From a virus, in the IMG/VR virus record IMGVR_UViG_3300042894_006198, positions 94,311 to 158,310 of that record: a stretch of 64,000 nucleotides of DNA, one strand, 5' to 3'. A model generated the notes under the pieces. The model ran no database searches and was not told the DNA's origin. It was given only the letters and a program-made list of their open reading frames with translations. Of the stretch, positions 47,905 to 56,440 are shown piece after piece. The translations under genes were made by a program, and so were the position numbers. The number at the start of each line of letters is the position of its first letter. Within the stretch, counting starts at the first letter, position 1.

Positions 47905-48596
47905 CTTATAATTACTTTTTTCGGATAGTAGGGGTCATGCATTTTAGGATTGTTGACATATCTTCTAGCATTAAAAGTATAATCTATTGAACGTTTATAT
48001 GACCCAAATAACCAATGATCAACTTTATGATCTGAATCACTTGCTAAACACATAATTAACCCCATAGGATCATCAACTTTTAACGTAGGATCTCTAAAAG
48101 ATACTTGTTGTGAAGGTAAAGAACTTGTAATTAATGTAATACGATTTGCGTCATGATGCTTTTGTAAATTTCTTATCGTTCTTGTTAGGTAAGTCATATC
48201 TTCATTATGATAATCACTTAGTTTTTCTTTGTTTGCGTTAGTCTCGTTAATATCTTGAGCATACCACCCATTAGCCCCAACAAATGCAATACCATTAAGT
48301 ATAACTACGTGATTGTGTAAGTACACTACATTAGGTAATGGTCTACATATATTACGCATAGATTCAATAACATCGTGTGAGCTTATATATTGGTTTTCTA
48401 AACTACCATCAATAAACAATACACCTCTATAATGTTGACTTAGATTTGTTAAGACATTATCAACTATGGCATGATCTGAACTAACGTTACCTGCTACTAT
48501 ACAAAAAAGTGATGTTGCTTTACCATCCCAATCAAAAGTGTCTTTTACTGTTAAGTTTAAATCACTTATTAAATCCACCGCAAAAGATAAATCCAT
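47901..48596 (-). CDS. Degenerate metallophosphoesterase-like protein, 231 aa
   Basis: Start chosen at 48596, where MDLSFAVDLISDLNL begins. Fold markers of calcineurin-like phosphoesterases are present but the metal ligands are changed: SDLNL where active enzymes have D-x-H, AGNVSSD for GD, DGSLENQ for GNHE, SSLPSQQ for HHAP, and WLFGSYKRSI for the GHxH. The intact paralogue lies at 59160-60005. Probably catalytically dead, perhaps a regulator or binding protein. It starts 1 nt after the minus-strand Lys/Pro-rich gene. Confidence 0.72.
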   Translation of the reverse strand: MDLSFAVDLISDLNLTVKDTFDWDGKATSLFCIVAGNVSSDHAIVDNVLTNLSQHYRGVLFIDGSLENQYISSHDVIESMRNICRPLPNVVYLHNHVVILNGIAFVGANGWYAQDINETNANKEKLSDYHNEDMTYLTRTIRNLQKHHDANRITLITSSLPSQQVSFRDPTLKVDDPMGLIMCLASDSDHKVDHWLFGSYKRSIDYTFNARRYVNNPKMHDPYYPKKVIIS

Positions 48597-48597
48597 A

Positions 48598-48882
48598 TTA
48601 CATTTTGGGTTTTGGTGTACGTGGTTTTCTAGCTTTAGTTGCTTTAGGCTCCATCGCAGGTACCTCTTTCTTTTCTTTTTTAATAGGCGCAACTACCACA
48701 TTATCTTTTTTAGGTTGTCTAACTGTAGGTTTTTTAGCGGGTGCAGTAGCCTCAATATGTTCATCTGCAGGTTTACCAACCGTTTGTAACGGTTGTGGGG
48801 CAGGTAATGGTGCGGGTGCTTCAATACCTTTTTGACCATCAGTAAATAAACTTCTAAAAAATTTACCTAATTTTTCTAACAT
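48598..48882 (-). CDS. Lys/Pro/Ala-rich protein, 94 aa
   Basis: An amphipathic N-terminus (MLEKLGKFFRSLFTDGQKGI) is followed by PAPLPAPQPLQ and many Lys-Pro-Ala repeats (KPKATKARKPRTPKP type). Highly basic and disordered; may bind DNA, RNA or membranes. AAGGAGAA Shine-Dalgarno on the minus strand. No family. Confidence 0.7.
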   Translation of the reverse strand: MLEKLGKFFRSLFTDGQKGIEAPAPLPAPQPLQTVGKPADEHIEATAPAKKPTVRQPKKDNVVVAPIKKEKKEVPAMEPKATKARKPRTPKPKM

Positions 48883-48967
48883 TGTTATTCTCCTTAATTA
48901 AGTATTTAATCAAATTTTACTCATATAACCATTTTAGGTAAATAATTTTTGTTATAAGGTTTAAAAC

Positions 48968-49480
48968 ATGCAAGTTGAAGAATTGTGCTTTGTTTCTAAA
49001 ATTGAAAATTTTAAAGAGTTAAAGGGAATTATTTTAGAAAAAATTAATAGTATGGGTCAACTTGACTTTAATAATAGCTTTCAAAATATTTGTCATACTG
49101 ATTATCATTTAAATAATGCATTTGAAAGACCATATGTTGAATTTATACAACCAAGTTTTGTAAAACACCTAACTGAATTAAATTCTACTTTTGGATATGA
49201 TTATTTTGAATTCGGTTATATTTGGTTTCAACAATATGAAAAAAATGGGTTTCATCCATGGCATTGCCATCCTGATAGCACATTTTCAAATATAGCTTTT
49301 ATTGAATTACCTAGTAGCAATGTTTCAACTCAAATTAAAATAAAAGATTATCAATTTTCTATTGACGTAAAGGAAGGTGAGATATTATCGATGCCTGGTT
49401 CATTTTTACATTGTTCCCCAATAAATAAATCAAAAAGAAAAACTGTAGTTGTTTGTAACACTTTTAACTATGTCTCTTAA
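48968..49480 (+). CDS. 2OG-Fe(II)-oxygenase-like protein, 170 aa
   Basis: Double-stranded beta-helix features: FHPWHCHPDSTFSNIAFI (H-x-D type first ligands), a distal His in GSFLHCSPINKSKRKT, and Arg or Lys after it for 2-oxoglutarate. Such phage enzymes usually hydroxylate proteins or nucleic-acid bases. A second oxygenase-like gene is at 56441. Substrate unknown. Confidence 0.65.
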   Translation: MQVEELCFVSKIENFKELKGIILEKINSMGQLDFNNSFQNICHTDYHLNNAFERPYVEFIQPSFVKHLTELNSTFGYDYFEFGYIWFQQYEKNGFHPWHCHPDSTFSNIAFIELPSSNVSTQIKIKDYQFSIDVKEGEILSMPGSFLHCSPINKSKRKTVVVCNTFNYVS

Positions 49481-49967
49481 AAAATTCACATTAAAAGAAT
49501 TTATGCATGCTCCACTACCATCTTTAACTGATCAAAGGAAAAAATTATATCGCCCTACTAAACGTGAAGTTAAACATTTTTATAAACTAATTAACCAAGA
49601 TATATTTAAAAATAAGTTAACAATGCCAACTATTGAATTAGTCTCACATAGAAAATATTTGGGATTGTGTCAAGGAAAAAATAGATGGGGTAAACCTTAT
49701 GATACAGGTTCATACTGTACAATAAAATTAATAGACAAATTTTACTGTAGACAATGGTTTATTACAACTTTGGCGCACGAGATGGTTCATCAATACCAAT
49801 GGGATATACTTAGTGGAAAACGAAGGAAACAAGGTAAAAGCCCTATTATGAGTCACGGACCTTCATTTTATGTATGGAAAACCAAATTAAACAAATTTTC
49901 CATACCATTAAAAAAACACTTTAAATTACATAAATGGTTTCAATATCAACAATTGGATAAATGCTAG
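49470..49967 (+). CDS. SprT-like zinc metallopeptidase, 165 aa
   Basis: Zinc motif HEMVH (residues about 105-109, LAHEMVHQYQW) within an SprT-like domain (PTKREVKHFYKLINQDIFKN at the start). SprT/SPRTN-type proteases cut DNA-protein crosslinks; T4-like phages often have relatives. Start 49470 chosen to reduce overlap; 11 nt overlap remains. Confidence 0.82.
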   Translation: MSLKKFTLKEFMHAPLPSLTDQRKKLYRPTKREVKHFYKLINQDIFKNKLTMPTIELVSHRKYLGLCQGKNRWGKPYDTGSYCTIKLIDKFYCRQWFITTLAHEMVHQYQWDILSGKRRKQGKSPIMSHGPSFYVWKTKLNKFSIPLKKHFKLHKWFQYQQLDKC

Positions 49968-49995
49968 TTGTATTTTACAAAAACTAAGTTATAAT
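49968..49995 (+). promoter_or_regulatory. Possible promoter before the DUF2452-like gene
   Basis: TTGTAT, 16 nt, TATAAT; the ATG at 50001 is 5 nt after the -10 box, so the transcript would begin at or near the start codon. No Shine-Dalgarno sequence is visible. Confidence 0.5.
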
Positions 49996-50000
49996 GCCCT

Positions 50001-50480
50001 ATGTCTAACGATAAAAAACCCAATAGTATGAAGGGACGAACTAGCTTTGATGCTAATGTGGCAGGTTTACCTGCAATTTTTATCAATAGAAACATAACAG
50101 AATATCCTGTTGAGGTAAGTGCGCCAAAGTTTGATCTTGTACCAATTCAACAACAAAAAGATGTTATGTTAAATGTGGCAAGGTTGCATGCCCAACAAGA
50201 ATATGATAGGATTATGCAACTTGTAAATGTTTTACAAGATCAAGCAGCACAAATTAAACGTAGGTTAGATATTACAGATTGGGTACATGCAGCAGAATAT
50301 AAGTTTCAAATAGCACATGGTCAAACTTATTGGTTATTATTTGATCATAAAATTAATGGAACCCGTTTGTCGTTGCATGGACCTAACGATTGGAGTACAG
50401 GAGTACCCGAAAGTTATGAATATATAACCAAAGTTAAATGGTTAGGTGATTATACTTGGATAGAAGTCGAAGGAGATTAA
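50001..50480 (+). CDS. DUF2452-like protein, 159 aa
   Basis: Contains QDQAAQIKRRLDITDWVHAA, YKFQIAHGQTYWLLFDHKIN, SLHGPNDWSTGVPESYEYI and VKWLGDYTWIEVEGD, matching, from memory, the DUF2452 pattern (QA-x-x-I-x-x-RL, G-x-x-Y-x-L, PN-x-W, LGDYTW). Function unknown. Directly abuts clpP. Confidence 0.72.
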   Translation: MSNDKKPNSMKGRTSFDANVAGLPAIFINRNITEYPVEVSAPKFDLVPIQQQKDVMLNVARLHAQQEYDRIMQLVNVLQDQAAQIKRRLDITDWVHAAEYKFQIAHGQTYWLLFDHKINGTRLSLHGPNDWSTGVPESYEYITKVKWLGDYTWIEVEGD

Positions 50481-51080
50481 ATGAGTCTTGTCCCCATAGT
50501 AGTAGAGCAAACAAGTCGTGGCGAACGTAGCTATGACATTTATAGCAGATTGTTACGTGATCGAGTAGTTATTCTTAATGGCGAAGTAAATCATGTTACT
50601 GCCAACCTCATTGTTGCACAGTTGCTATTTTTAGAAAGTGAAGATAGTGATAAAGATATTAGTTTTTACATCAACAGCCCAGGCGGTTCCGTCACCGATG
50701 GCATGAGTATTTACGATACTATGCAATTTATTAAACCTGATGTATCTACTATCGTCATGGGTCAAGCTTGTAGTATGGGTTCTTTTTTAGCCCAAGCAGG
50801 TGCTTCAGGTAAAAGATATATCTTGCCTCATGCTAGACATATGATTCATCAACCAAGTGGTGGCGCACGTGGTATGGCAAGTGATATGGAAATTTCATTG
50901 AAAGAAATTTTAAAAATTAAACACTTGCTTACTGAACTTTATGTCAAACATAATACTGCCAATAAAACATATAATGATTTTAAAAACGATATGGATCGTG
51001 ACAAGTATATGTCTGCTGAAGAAGCAGTAGCGTATGGTTTAGCTGATAAAGTTATTTCTAAACGAGAACAAAATGTCTAA
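50481..51080 (+). CDS. clpP: ClpP serine peptidase, 199 aa
   Basis: Barrel-shaped protease subunit. The catalytic triad is Ser 98 (GQACSMGSF), His 123 ([10 protein letters not shown]) and Asp 174 ([13 protein letters not shown]). The first residues, [20 protein letters not shown], are as in bacterial ClpP, so it is likely to assemble with ClpX. It starts directly after the preceding stop, with AAGGAG upstream. Confidence 0.95.
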   Translation: MSLVPIVVEQTSRGERSYDIYSRLLRDRVVILNGEVNHVTANLIVAQLLFLESEDSDKDISFYINSPGGSVTDGMSIYDTMQFIKPDVSTIVMGQACSMGSFLAQAGASGKRYILPHARHMIHQPSGGARGMASDMEISLKEILKIKHLLTELYVKHNTANKTYNDFKNDMDRDKYMSAEEAVAYGLADKVISKREQNV

Positions 51081-52131
51081 TACGCTTACATCAAGTGTTA
51101 TTGTAGATGATATGGTGAAAGCAGTAAGCACTGCTTTTGATTATGAATTTACAGGCATATCTACTTTTACTGTGCCACAATTTGAATTGCCAAGTGATTA
51201 TCAAATTGGGTTGATTGTCGGTCCAAGCGGTAGCGGAAAATCAAGCATACTGAAAACAATTGGACAAATTGATACACCACAATGGGATGAAAACAAAGCC
51301 ATTTGTAGTCATTTTAGTAGACTTGATGAATTACATGCAGTTGGTTTAAATAGTATTCCTACATTATGTAGACCGTATCATGTGTGCAGCAATGGTGAAC
51401 AGCATCGTGCTGATATGGCAAGACAACTTAAAAGCGGTGCTGTTATTGATGAATTTACTAGTGTGGTTGATCGTAATGTAGCAAAAAGTTTAAGCAACGC
51501 AATAAACCGCTATATTAGAGAAGAAGGTTTACAACATGTAACTTTTGCAACATGTCATTATGATATTGTTGAGTGGCTTCGTCCTGATTGGGTATTTGAT
51601 ACCGCAACGGGCGAACTCACAAGGGGGTTACTTCGGCAACGTCCAACAATCACTATGGAAATCATACCTGCTGACCGTAGATTGTGGACAGCCTTCGCTC
51701 CGCATCACTATTTAAGTGGTAGCATGAACAAATCATCTAAATGTTGGGCAGCAGTATGGAATGATGTTATAATAGGTTTTGGTGCAGTATTGCCACAGCC
51801 AAGTGGTACACTAAAAAATGCGTACCGTGGTCATCGTACAGTAATCTTACCTGACTTTCAAGGATTAGGAATTGGTGTGAGATTTAGTGATGCAATAGCT
51901 AAAATGCATGTTGACCAAGGTAAACGTTACTTTAGTAAAACAGCTAATCCAAGAATGGGTGGATATAGAGACAACTCTCCTCTATGGAAACCAACAAGCA
52001 AGAATAGAATGAAACGAAAAGATTATTTGTTAAGTGGTACACAGCATGATAATCAAATGCTTTCCGTTGAATCCTTACTTGCACATGCTAATAGAGAGTG
52101 TTGGTCACATGAATATATAGGAGAAAAATGA
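51073..52131 (+). CDS. ABC-type ATPase fused to GNAT acetyltransferase-like domain, 352 aa
   Basis: N-terminal ABC-like ATPase: Walker [10 protein letters not shown] (near 51-59), signature-like [15 protein letters not shown], Walker [14 protein letters not shown]-terminal domain: GNAT-like [20 protein letters not shown] with a Q-x-L-G-x-G acetyl-CoA loop. The order matches COG2401 (ABC ATPase fused to a predicted acetyltransferase), a family of unknown function. It overlaps clpP by 8 nt, so it is co-expressed with the protease. Confidence 0.78.
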   Translation: MSNTLTSSVIVDDMVKAVSTAFDYEFTGISTFTVPQFELPSDYQIGLIVGPSGSGKSSILKTIGQIDTPQWDENKAICSHFSRLDELHAVGLNSIPTLCRPYHVCSNGEQHRADMARQLKSGAVIDEFTSVVDRNVAKSLSNAINRYIREEGLQHVTFATCHYDIVEWLRPDWVFDTATGELTRGLLRQRPTITMEIIPADRRLWTAFAPHHYLSGSMNKSSKCWAAVWNDVIIGFGAVLPQPSGTLKNAYRGHRTVILPDFQGLGIGVRFSDAIAKMHVDQGKRYFSKTANPRMGGYRDNSPLWKPTSKNRMKRKDYLLSGTQHDNQMLSVESLLAHANRECWSHEYIGEK

Positions 52132-52670
52132 TGACTATGCAACTAGAAGATGATCAATTAGAGCGACTTGAAAAATTACTTCAACATGTTGTTGATGACA
52201 TGTTTTTCCCTAATGATTACCATGGTTGGGAACGTGGTACAGACTACAGCGATACTCCAGGCATTAAATGCATCTTTGAACAATACGGTGATTTAGAAAC
52301 TGAAGATGAAAATGGGGAATATGTTTATGAAGAAGGTGGAAATAAAGATATGCGTTGTTATGCAATTTTTATCCACAAAGATAGCAAAGAAGGTGAATTT
52401 CCTGAGCATGAAACTGCTTGGAATTTAATTAGGCATCGTCCAAAAGAAGAAGTTTGTATCTTTGCTTGGCATGATGTACAAAATGCATCGTGGGAATTTG
52501 TCAATACTTATGATTTAGATAGTGAAATGGGCGAAGATGTTCTAATGGATGTAGTAGATTATATTTTAGAAGAGTATTACCCTGATTATAATGAAGATGA
52601 AGATGACACTGTACAAGAACCTGCTGCACATGACCCCAATTCATGGCCTTTTGGAACAGTCAAAAAATAA
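52128..52670 (+). CDS. Acidic hypothetical protein, 180 aa
   Basis: ATGA overlap with the previous gene. Rich in Asp, Glu, Trp and Tyr. It has LEDDQLERLEKLLQHVVDDM at the start and ends in an acidic tail before DPNSWPFGTVKK. No family recognised. A DNA mimic or partner of a basic protein is conceivable. Confidence 0.7.
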   Translation: MMTMQLEDDQLERLEKLLQHVVDDMFFPNDYHGWERGTDYSDTPGIKCIFEQYGDLETEDENGEYVYEEGGNKDMRCYAIFIHKDSKEGEFPEHETAWNLIRHRPKEEVCIFAWHDVQNASWEFVNTYDLDSEMGEDVLMDVVDYILEEYYPDYNEDEDDTVQEPAAHDPNSWPFGTVKK

Positions 52671-52671
52671 A

Positions 52672-53463
52672 ATGATGAATCAAAAAGTTTACAATAAACT
52701 AAAAAAGTTTATTGAGCTATATGGTTTGCCAAAAGAAATTGGTGTATCAGGATGGATTTCTGAAACATCACAATGGACATATAACAATCAAGTAATAGGT
52801 TCTTCAACAGAAGAATCTAAAGGTTGGATTTTTGTAAATCCTAATACTACTTCGTTAAACCAATTACAATATAAAAATTATTGGGATATAGATTCTGTGT
52901 GTGGCATAGTAGAATCTATATGTCTTAATAATACGATGGATAAAGATCTACTTTTTATAGTCAATGACCGTGAATTTATTATTGATTTAAATAATGAAGA
53001 TGCAGATGGCAAAGGTTGGGATTGGTTATGTGATACAGAAGATCTAGAAACTATTGTTAGAAAATTAAAAGGTTTTCCTATACATCCCGACGAGGATGGT
53101 TATGATGATTTTGATTTAGATCCTATGGATTTTTTGTGGTCTGAGTGCGAAGAAGATATTGTTGAAGTGTCTTATTCTTTACCCTATCATACTTGTTTTC
53201 TAACATGGGAAAATGGTGCATCCATACAAGTTGAAGAACGTAAAGCTAAATTACATATTAAAAAAATAGAAGCACCACTTAAAAAGCATTACGTTTTTAT
53301 TAGTTTACCCAATAGAGAATATTTTGATGATATTGAGGAGTGGTGTAAATCTAACAATTTAGAGTATGAACTTTTATGTAAACCTGAAACTTTTGGTACA
53401 GTAGGATTTGGTTTTGTTGATGAGGAAAAAGCAACACTCTTTAGTTTGAAGTGGATGACCTAA
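52672..53463 (+). CDS. F-x-L-x-W-family-related protein, 263 aa
   Basis: The C-terminal 60 residues (YVFISLPNREYFDDIEEWCK then GFVDEEKATLFSLKWMT) match the small paralogues at 53502 and 61819-63847. The first 200 residues are unrelated, acidic and Trp-rich. So one member of the family is fused to a larger module. Start by ATGATG at 52672 or 52675. Confidence 0.7.
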   Translation: MMNQKVYNKLKKFIELYGLPKEIGVSGWISETSQWTYNNQVIGSSTEESKGWIFVNPNTTSLNQLQYKNYWDIDSVCGIVESICLNNTMDKDLLFIVNDREFIIDLNNEDADGKGWDWLCDTEDLETIVRKLKGFPIHPDEDGYDDFDLDPMDFLWSECEEDIVEVSYSLPYHTCFLTWENGASIQVEERKAKLHIKKIEAPLKKHYVFISLPNREYFDDIEEWCKSNNLEYELLCKPETFGTVGFGFVDEEKATLFSLKWMT

Positions 53464-53470
53464 GTATACC

Positions 53471-53499
53471 TTGACTTTTGGTAAATAGTTATGTATATT
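53471..53499 (+). promoter_or_regulatory. Sigma-70-type promoter
   Basis: TTGACT, 17 nt, TATATT, placed so that the ATG at 53502 falls inside the expected start region; the ATG at 53535 may be the functional start. Confidence 0.65.
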
Positions 53500-53501
53500 C
53501 T

Positions 53502-53711
53502 ATGTACCAAATTAATAAATCAGGTATTACTTATATGCACAATGCTAAAATTGTTGTTTATAATCGAGATCATATACATGAAATTTTAAATTGGTTAAAA
53601 CAATACTGCAAAGGTCAATATACTTGGAAACAAGGACATAAAATAAATGAACGTGTTGTATCTTTCCAACACGAATGTGATCTAGTGAATTTTACCCTAT
53701 ATTGGGTTTGA
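53502..53711 (+). CDS. F-x-L-x-W-family small protein, 69 aa
   Basis: IVVYNRDHIHEILNWLKQYC, YTWKQG, VVSFQHECDLVNFTLYWV: the full pattern (D/E-x-x-W-L ... Y-x-W ... F-x-x-E-x-D-x-x-x-F-x-L-x-W). Start could be 53502 or 53535. Its TGA stop lies in the next TTGACA box. Confidence 0.7.
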   Translation: MYQINKSGITYMHNAKIVVYNRDHIHEILNWLKQYCKGQYTWKQGHKINERVVSFQHECDLVNFTLYWV

Positions 53712-53736
53712 CAATTCATAACACTTATCGTATACT
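53708..53736 (+). promoter_or_regulatory. Sigma-70-type promoter overlapping a stop codon
   Basis: TTGACA, 17 nt, TATACT, then AGGAGG at 53753. Confidence 0.82.
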
Positions 53737-53762
53737 GACCTTGTCATAACACAGGAGGTTGT

Positions 53763-53978
53763 ATGGGTTACAAAATTCTTCCCGCAATTCCCGCTCGTTA
53801 CACTAAACTAAAAGGTCTTGAAGGACCTTTTCTTTACGAAACAGGTAAAGTGTTGTATTATGATCCTATTGTAGGTCAATACTATGATCGTGATACAGAC
53901 TTGTACCTTGAACAAGAAGAAGCTGACTTTCACGTTTTTTATGGTGTACGTAATACTTTGTCTATATTGAGCGCATAA
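53763..53978 (+). CDS. Small Tyr-rich protein, 71 aa
   Basis: MGYKILPAIPARYTKLKGLE, then GKVLYYDPIVGQYYDRDTDLYL, a repeat of short aromatic beta hairpins. The AGGAGG Shine-Dalgarno is perfect. It overlaps the GH114 gene by one base (TAATG). Could be a partner of the next protein; unknown. Confidence 0.65.
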   Translation: MGYKILPAIPARYTKLKGLEGPFLYETGKVLYYDPIVGQYYDRDTDLYLEQEEADFHVFYGVRNTLSILSA

Positions 53979-55840
53979 TGCTACCACCTATCAACTCTTA
54001 TGCATACGTTATTGCACCTCTTGAATGGACACCACGAGGTGTAAAAGGTTTGATTGATGATCTCGCTAAAACACCTTTTGACATGGTGATATTTGGCAAC
54101 ATTTTTAACCTTGCACCAAACATAATTCATTCTGCTGAGCAACCATTAGCAGATAAAATTATTATAGGTTATCTTGACATAGCTGCTAGTACAGCACTTG
54201 TAACGAACAAATATGTTGGTGCAAAAACCTTAGATCAAATACCAAGTTATTTTGGCAAACCTCAATCAGGTTTTATTAAACCAAATCCTGTACAAAATTT
54301 GTACACTGTAAAGTATTGGGTTCCTGAATGGTTTGATATTATTAAAAAGCAAATTGATGATCAAATTGCTGCAGGTTATGATGGGTTATTTTTGGATGAA
54401 GTAACAGGAGACAGTCATTGGTATAGTACTAACAGAGCAGGTAATGAATACTACCCTAATGCCACGTACGAAATGGCAAATCTTATTAGAAAAATTCATA
54501 GCTATATTAGTTCCAAAAATTTATCTAAACCGTTTTATTTGATTGGTAACAACACTGACCGTATTTTTGGTCAACATCCTGACCTAGTCAAATTGTTTGA
54601 TCAATCAATGCGTGAAAGTATACATTATAACCAATCTGCACAAAATGGGGCAGTATCAGTTGCTGATCCAAACTCAACTAATGTTTTTAACTATATTAAA
54701 CGAACATATGGTGAACAAAACATTCTAGTCAATGACTACCCACCGTTAAGTTCCGTTGATACTATAGTTCCTATACTTAAAAAATATAACATTGAAGGAT
54801 GGGTACCAAGCTTACAAAAAGCTTTCCAAGATACAAACTTATTGCTGACAGGACCGTTTATCATTCAAGCAAACAATGTTGAACCCGTAGTAAGTGGTGC
54901 TAATTTTGCTACCAATTACTTATTAAGTGGCGAATATGGCGGATCTACCCTTAATGGTGGTGATACTACTAACTATTATGTATTAACTAATCAGTCCACT
55001 GTAAATGGTGGTAATAGTCAAGATACTATATATGTATGGAATACAAAACCTACAATTTCCAACAATGTTATTAATGGTAACGGCGGATTAGACAAAGTAA
55101 TTTATGAAACTGTATTCTCTAATGTATTATTTAAGCTAGAAAAAGGTGGAGTGGTTTCTTTAAAATCAGATGTACTACGATTAAATGATACCTTAAGTGA
55201 GATTGAAACTATACAATTTACTGATAAAAAGATTAATTTAAAGTCTTTAGCACATGAATCATATAGTGACATTCCTGAAATGTTGTATCAAATGTTAGTA
55301 TCAGTGTTTGATATTGCGCCTGGGGTGGTGTATATGAATGAATTGGCTAGTGCATATCGTTGGTGGTCAAAAACGTTAACACCAAAAGAAACTATTGAGA
55401 AAATAGTTGAAGTATTAAGTACTAAACCATTTTTTACTAATGTATATCCAAGTAATATGACAGACAGGACATTTGCTTTTAGGTTGATTTATGACTTTAT
55501 AGAAAATTCAGTAAGCACTGACGTGCGTGATGCAGTAATAGCAGATGTGGAAGCAGCATTAAAAGTGGGTTGGTCTAGAGCAAAAATTATCTCACAGGTA
55601 ATTTACAATATTTCTCAAATGTCAACTGATCATTCTGTATTTGGTAGTACAGTAAAATTAATTCAAAATGAAACTAAAGTGGCAAAATGCTATACTGAGT
55701 ATTTTGACCAAAGTACTACCAATTTTAATATATTGGGTGGTCTTATGGACATTGTAAATCATCAAACTAAGGTTGATACTGAAGAAGATTTGATACAGTT
55801 TGTAGGTACTTTTATACTTAACATTGATGGGGGGTTATAA
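53978..55840 (+). CDS. GH114-like glycoside hydrolase with RTX-like and DUF4214-like regions, 620 aa
   Basis: Residues 1-290 resemble a TIM barrel of the GH114 type (endo-alpha-1,4-polygalactosaminidase): DMVIFGN, IIGYLDIAAS, YWVPEWFD, GYDGLFLDEVTG (Asp 140, Glu 141). Residues 310-420 look like an RTX-type beta roll, GSTLNGGDTTNYYVL, NGGNSQDTIYVW and LNDTLSEIETIQFTDK. Residues 435-560 resemble DUF4214 of secreted RTX proteins. No signal peptide is seen, which fits type I secretion or virion attachment. It probably degrades a host polysaccharide. Family calls are from memory; confidence moderate. Confidence 0.62.
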   Translation: MLPPINSYAYVIAPLEWTPRGVKGLIDDLAKTPFDMVIFGNIFNLAPNIIHSAEQPLADKIIIGYLDIAASTALVTNKYVGAKTLDQIPSYFGKPQSGFIKPNPVQNLYTVKYWVPEWFDIIKKQIDDQIAAGYDGLFLDEVTGDSHWYSTNRAGNEYYPNATYEMANLIRKIHSYISSKNLSKPFYLIGNNTDRIFGQHPDLVKLFDQSMRESIHYNQSAQNGAVSVADPNSTNVFNYIKRTYGEQNILVNDYPPLSSVDTIVPILKKYNIEGWVPSLQKAFQDTNLLLTGPFIIQANNVEPVVSGANFATNYLLSGEYGGSTLNGGDTTNYYVLTNQSTVNGGNSQDTIYVWNTKPTISNNVINGNGGLDKVIYETVFSNVLFKLEKGGVVSLKSDVLRLNDTLSEIETIQFTDKKINLKSLAHESYSDIPEMLYQMLVSVFDIAPGVVYMNELASAYRWWSKTLTPKETIEKIVEVLSTKPFFTNVYPSNMTDRTFAFRLIYDFIENSVSTDVRDAVIADVEAALKVGWSRAKIISQVIYNISQMSTDHSVFGSTVKLIQNETKVAKCYTEYFDQSTTNFNILGGLMDIVNHQTKVDTEEDLIQFVGTFILNIDGGL

Positions 55841-55841
55841 T

Positions 55842-56006
55842 ATGGTAAGAGGTTTTTTCCTTGCATTTGGCTTTATTTTTGGAAATATTGCAGGTACAAT
55901 GTACAAAGATCAAAAATTTATGTTAGAATGTGATGTAGCGCAAAGTGTTGCTATACGCAGTAATGTTTATGAATGTAAGAAAACCCGTTTGAAAAATGAA
56001 GTTTAA
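55842..56006 (+). CDS. Small membrane-anchored protein, 54 aa
   Basis: One hydrophobic segment (FFLAFGFIFGNIAGTMY) and a charged tail with two Cys (LECDVAQSV, YECKKTR). A start is chosen at 55842, directly after the GH114 gene stop. Unknown function. Confidence 0.6.
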   Translation: MVRGFFLAFGFIFGNIAGTMYKDQKFMLECDVAQSVAIRSNVYECKKTRLKNEV

Positions 56007-56028
56007 ACGTTTTAATTCGGAGCACATT

Positions 56029-56439
56029 ATGGGATTAGATCAGTACGCATATGTAGCTGCACAAGCAGGTGATTATGATTCATACTTTGAAAACAATAAC
56101 GTGGGTAAACCACGGGAATTAGCCTATTGGCGTAAACACCCTAATTTGCAAGGTTGGATGGAGCAGCTTTGGTTAAAAAAGGGTGGAACACCTGATGAAA
56201 ATTTTACAAGTTCATGGGGTTCAAGTTTTAATGGTATTGAACTTGAATTAACTTGGGAAGATTTAAATCAGTTAGAAAAAGATATTTTAAACAACGCTGT
56301 AGCATCCTTAAATACAGAGGGATTTTTCTTTGGTAGTCCAAAGGACGCTTACTATAGAAATCAAGACTTACAGTTTATAGCTGACGCTAAAGCTGAACTT
56401 ATACTAGGGTTAAAAGTATTTTACAATTCAAGTTGGTGA
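56029..56439 (+). CDS. Conserved phage protein, MGLDQYAYV family, 136 aa
   Basis: Starts MGLDQYAYVAAQ after CGGAG. YWRKHPNLQGWMEQLW, FNGIELELTWEDLNQLEKDI and GFFFGSPKDAYYRNQDLQFI form a family known in many phages and prophages, function unknown. The ATG at 55996 is ignored because relatives begin MGLD. Confidence 0.75.
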   Translation: MGLDQYAYVAAQAGDYDSYFENNNVGKPRELAYWRKHPNLQGWMEQLWLKKGGTPDENFTSSWGSSFNGIELELTWEDLNQLEKDILNNAVASLNTEGFFFGSPKDAYYRNQDLQFIADAKAELILGLKVFYNSSW

Positions 56440-56440
56440 T

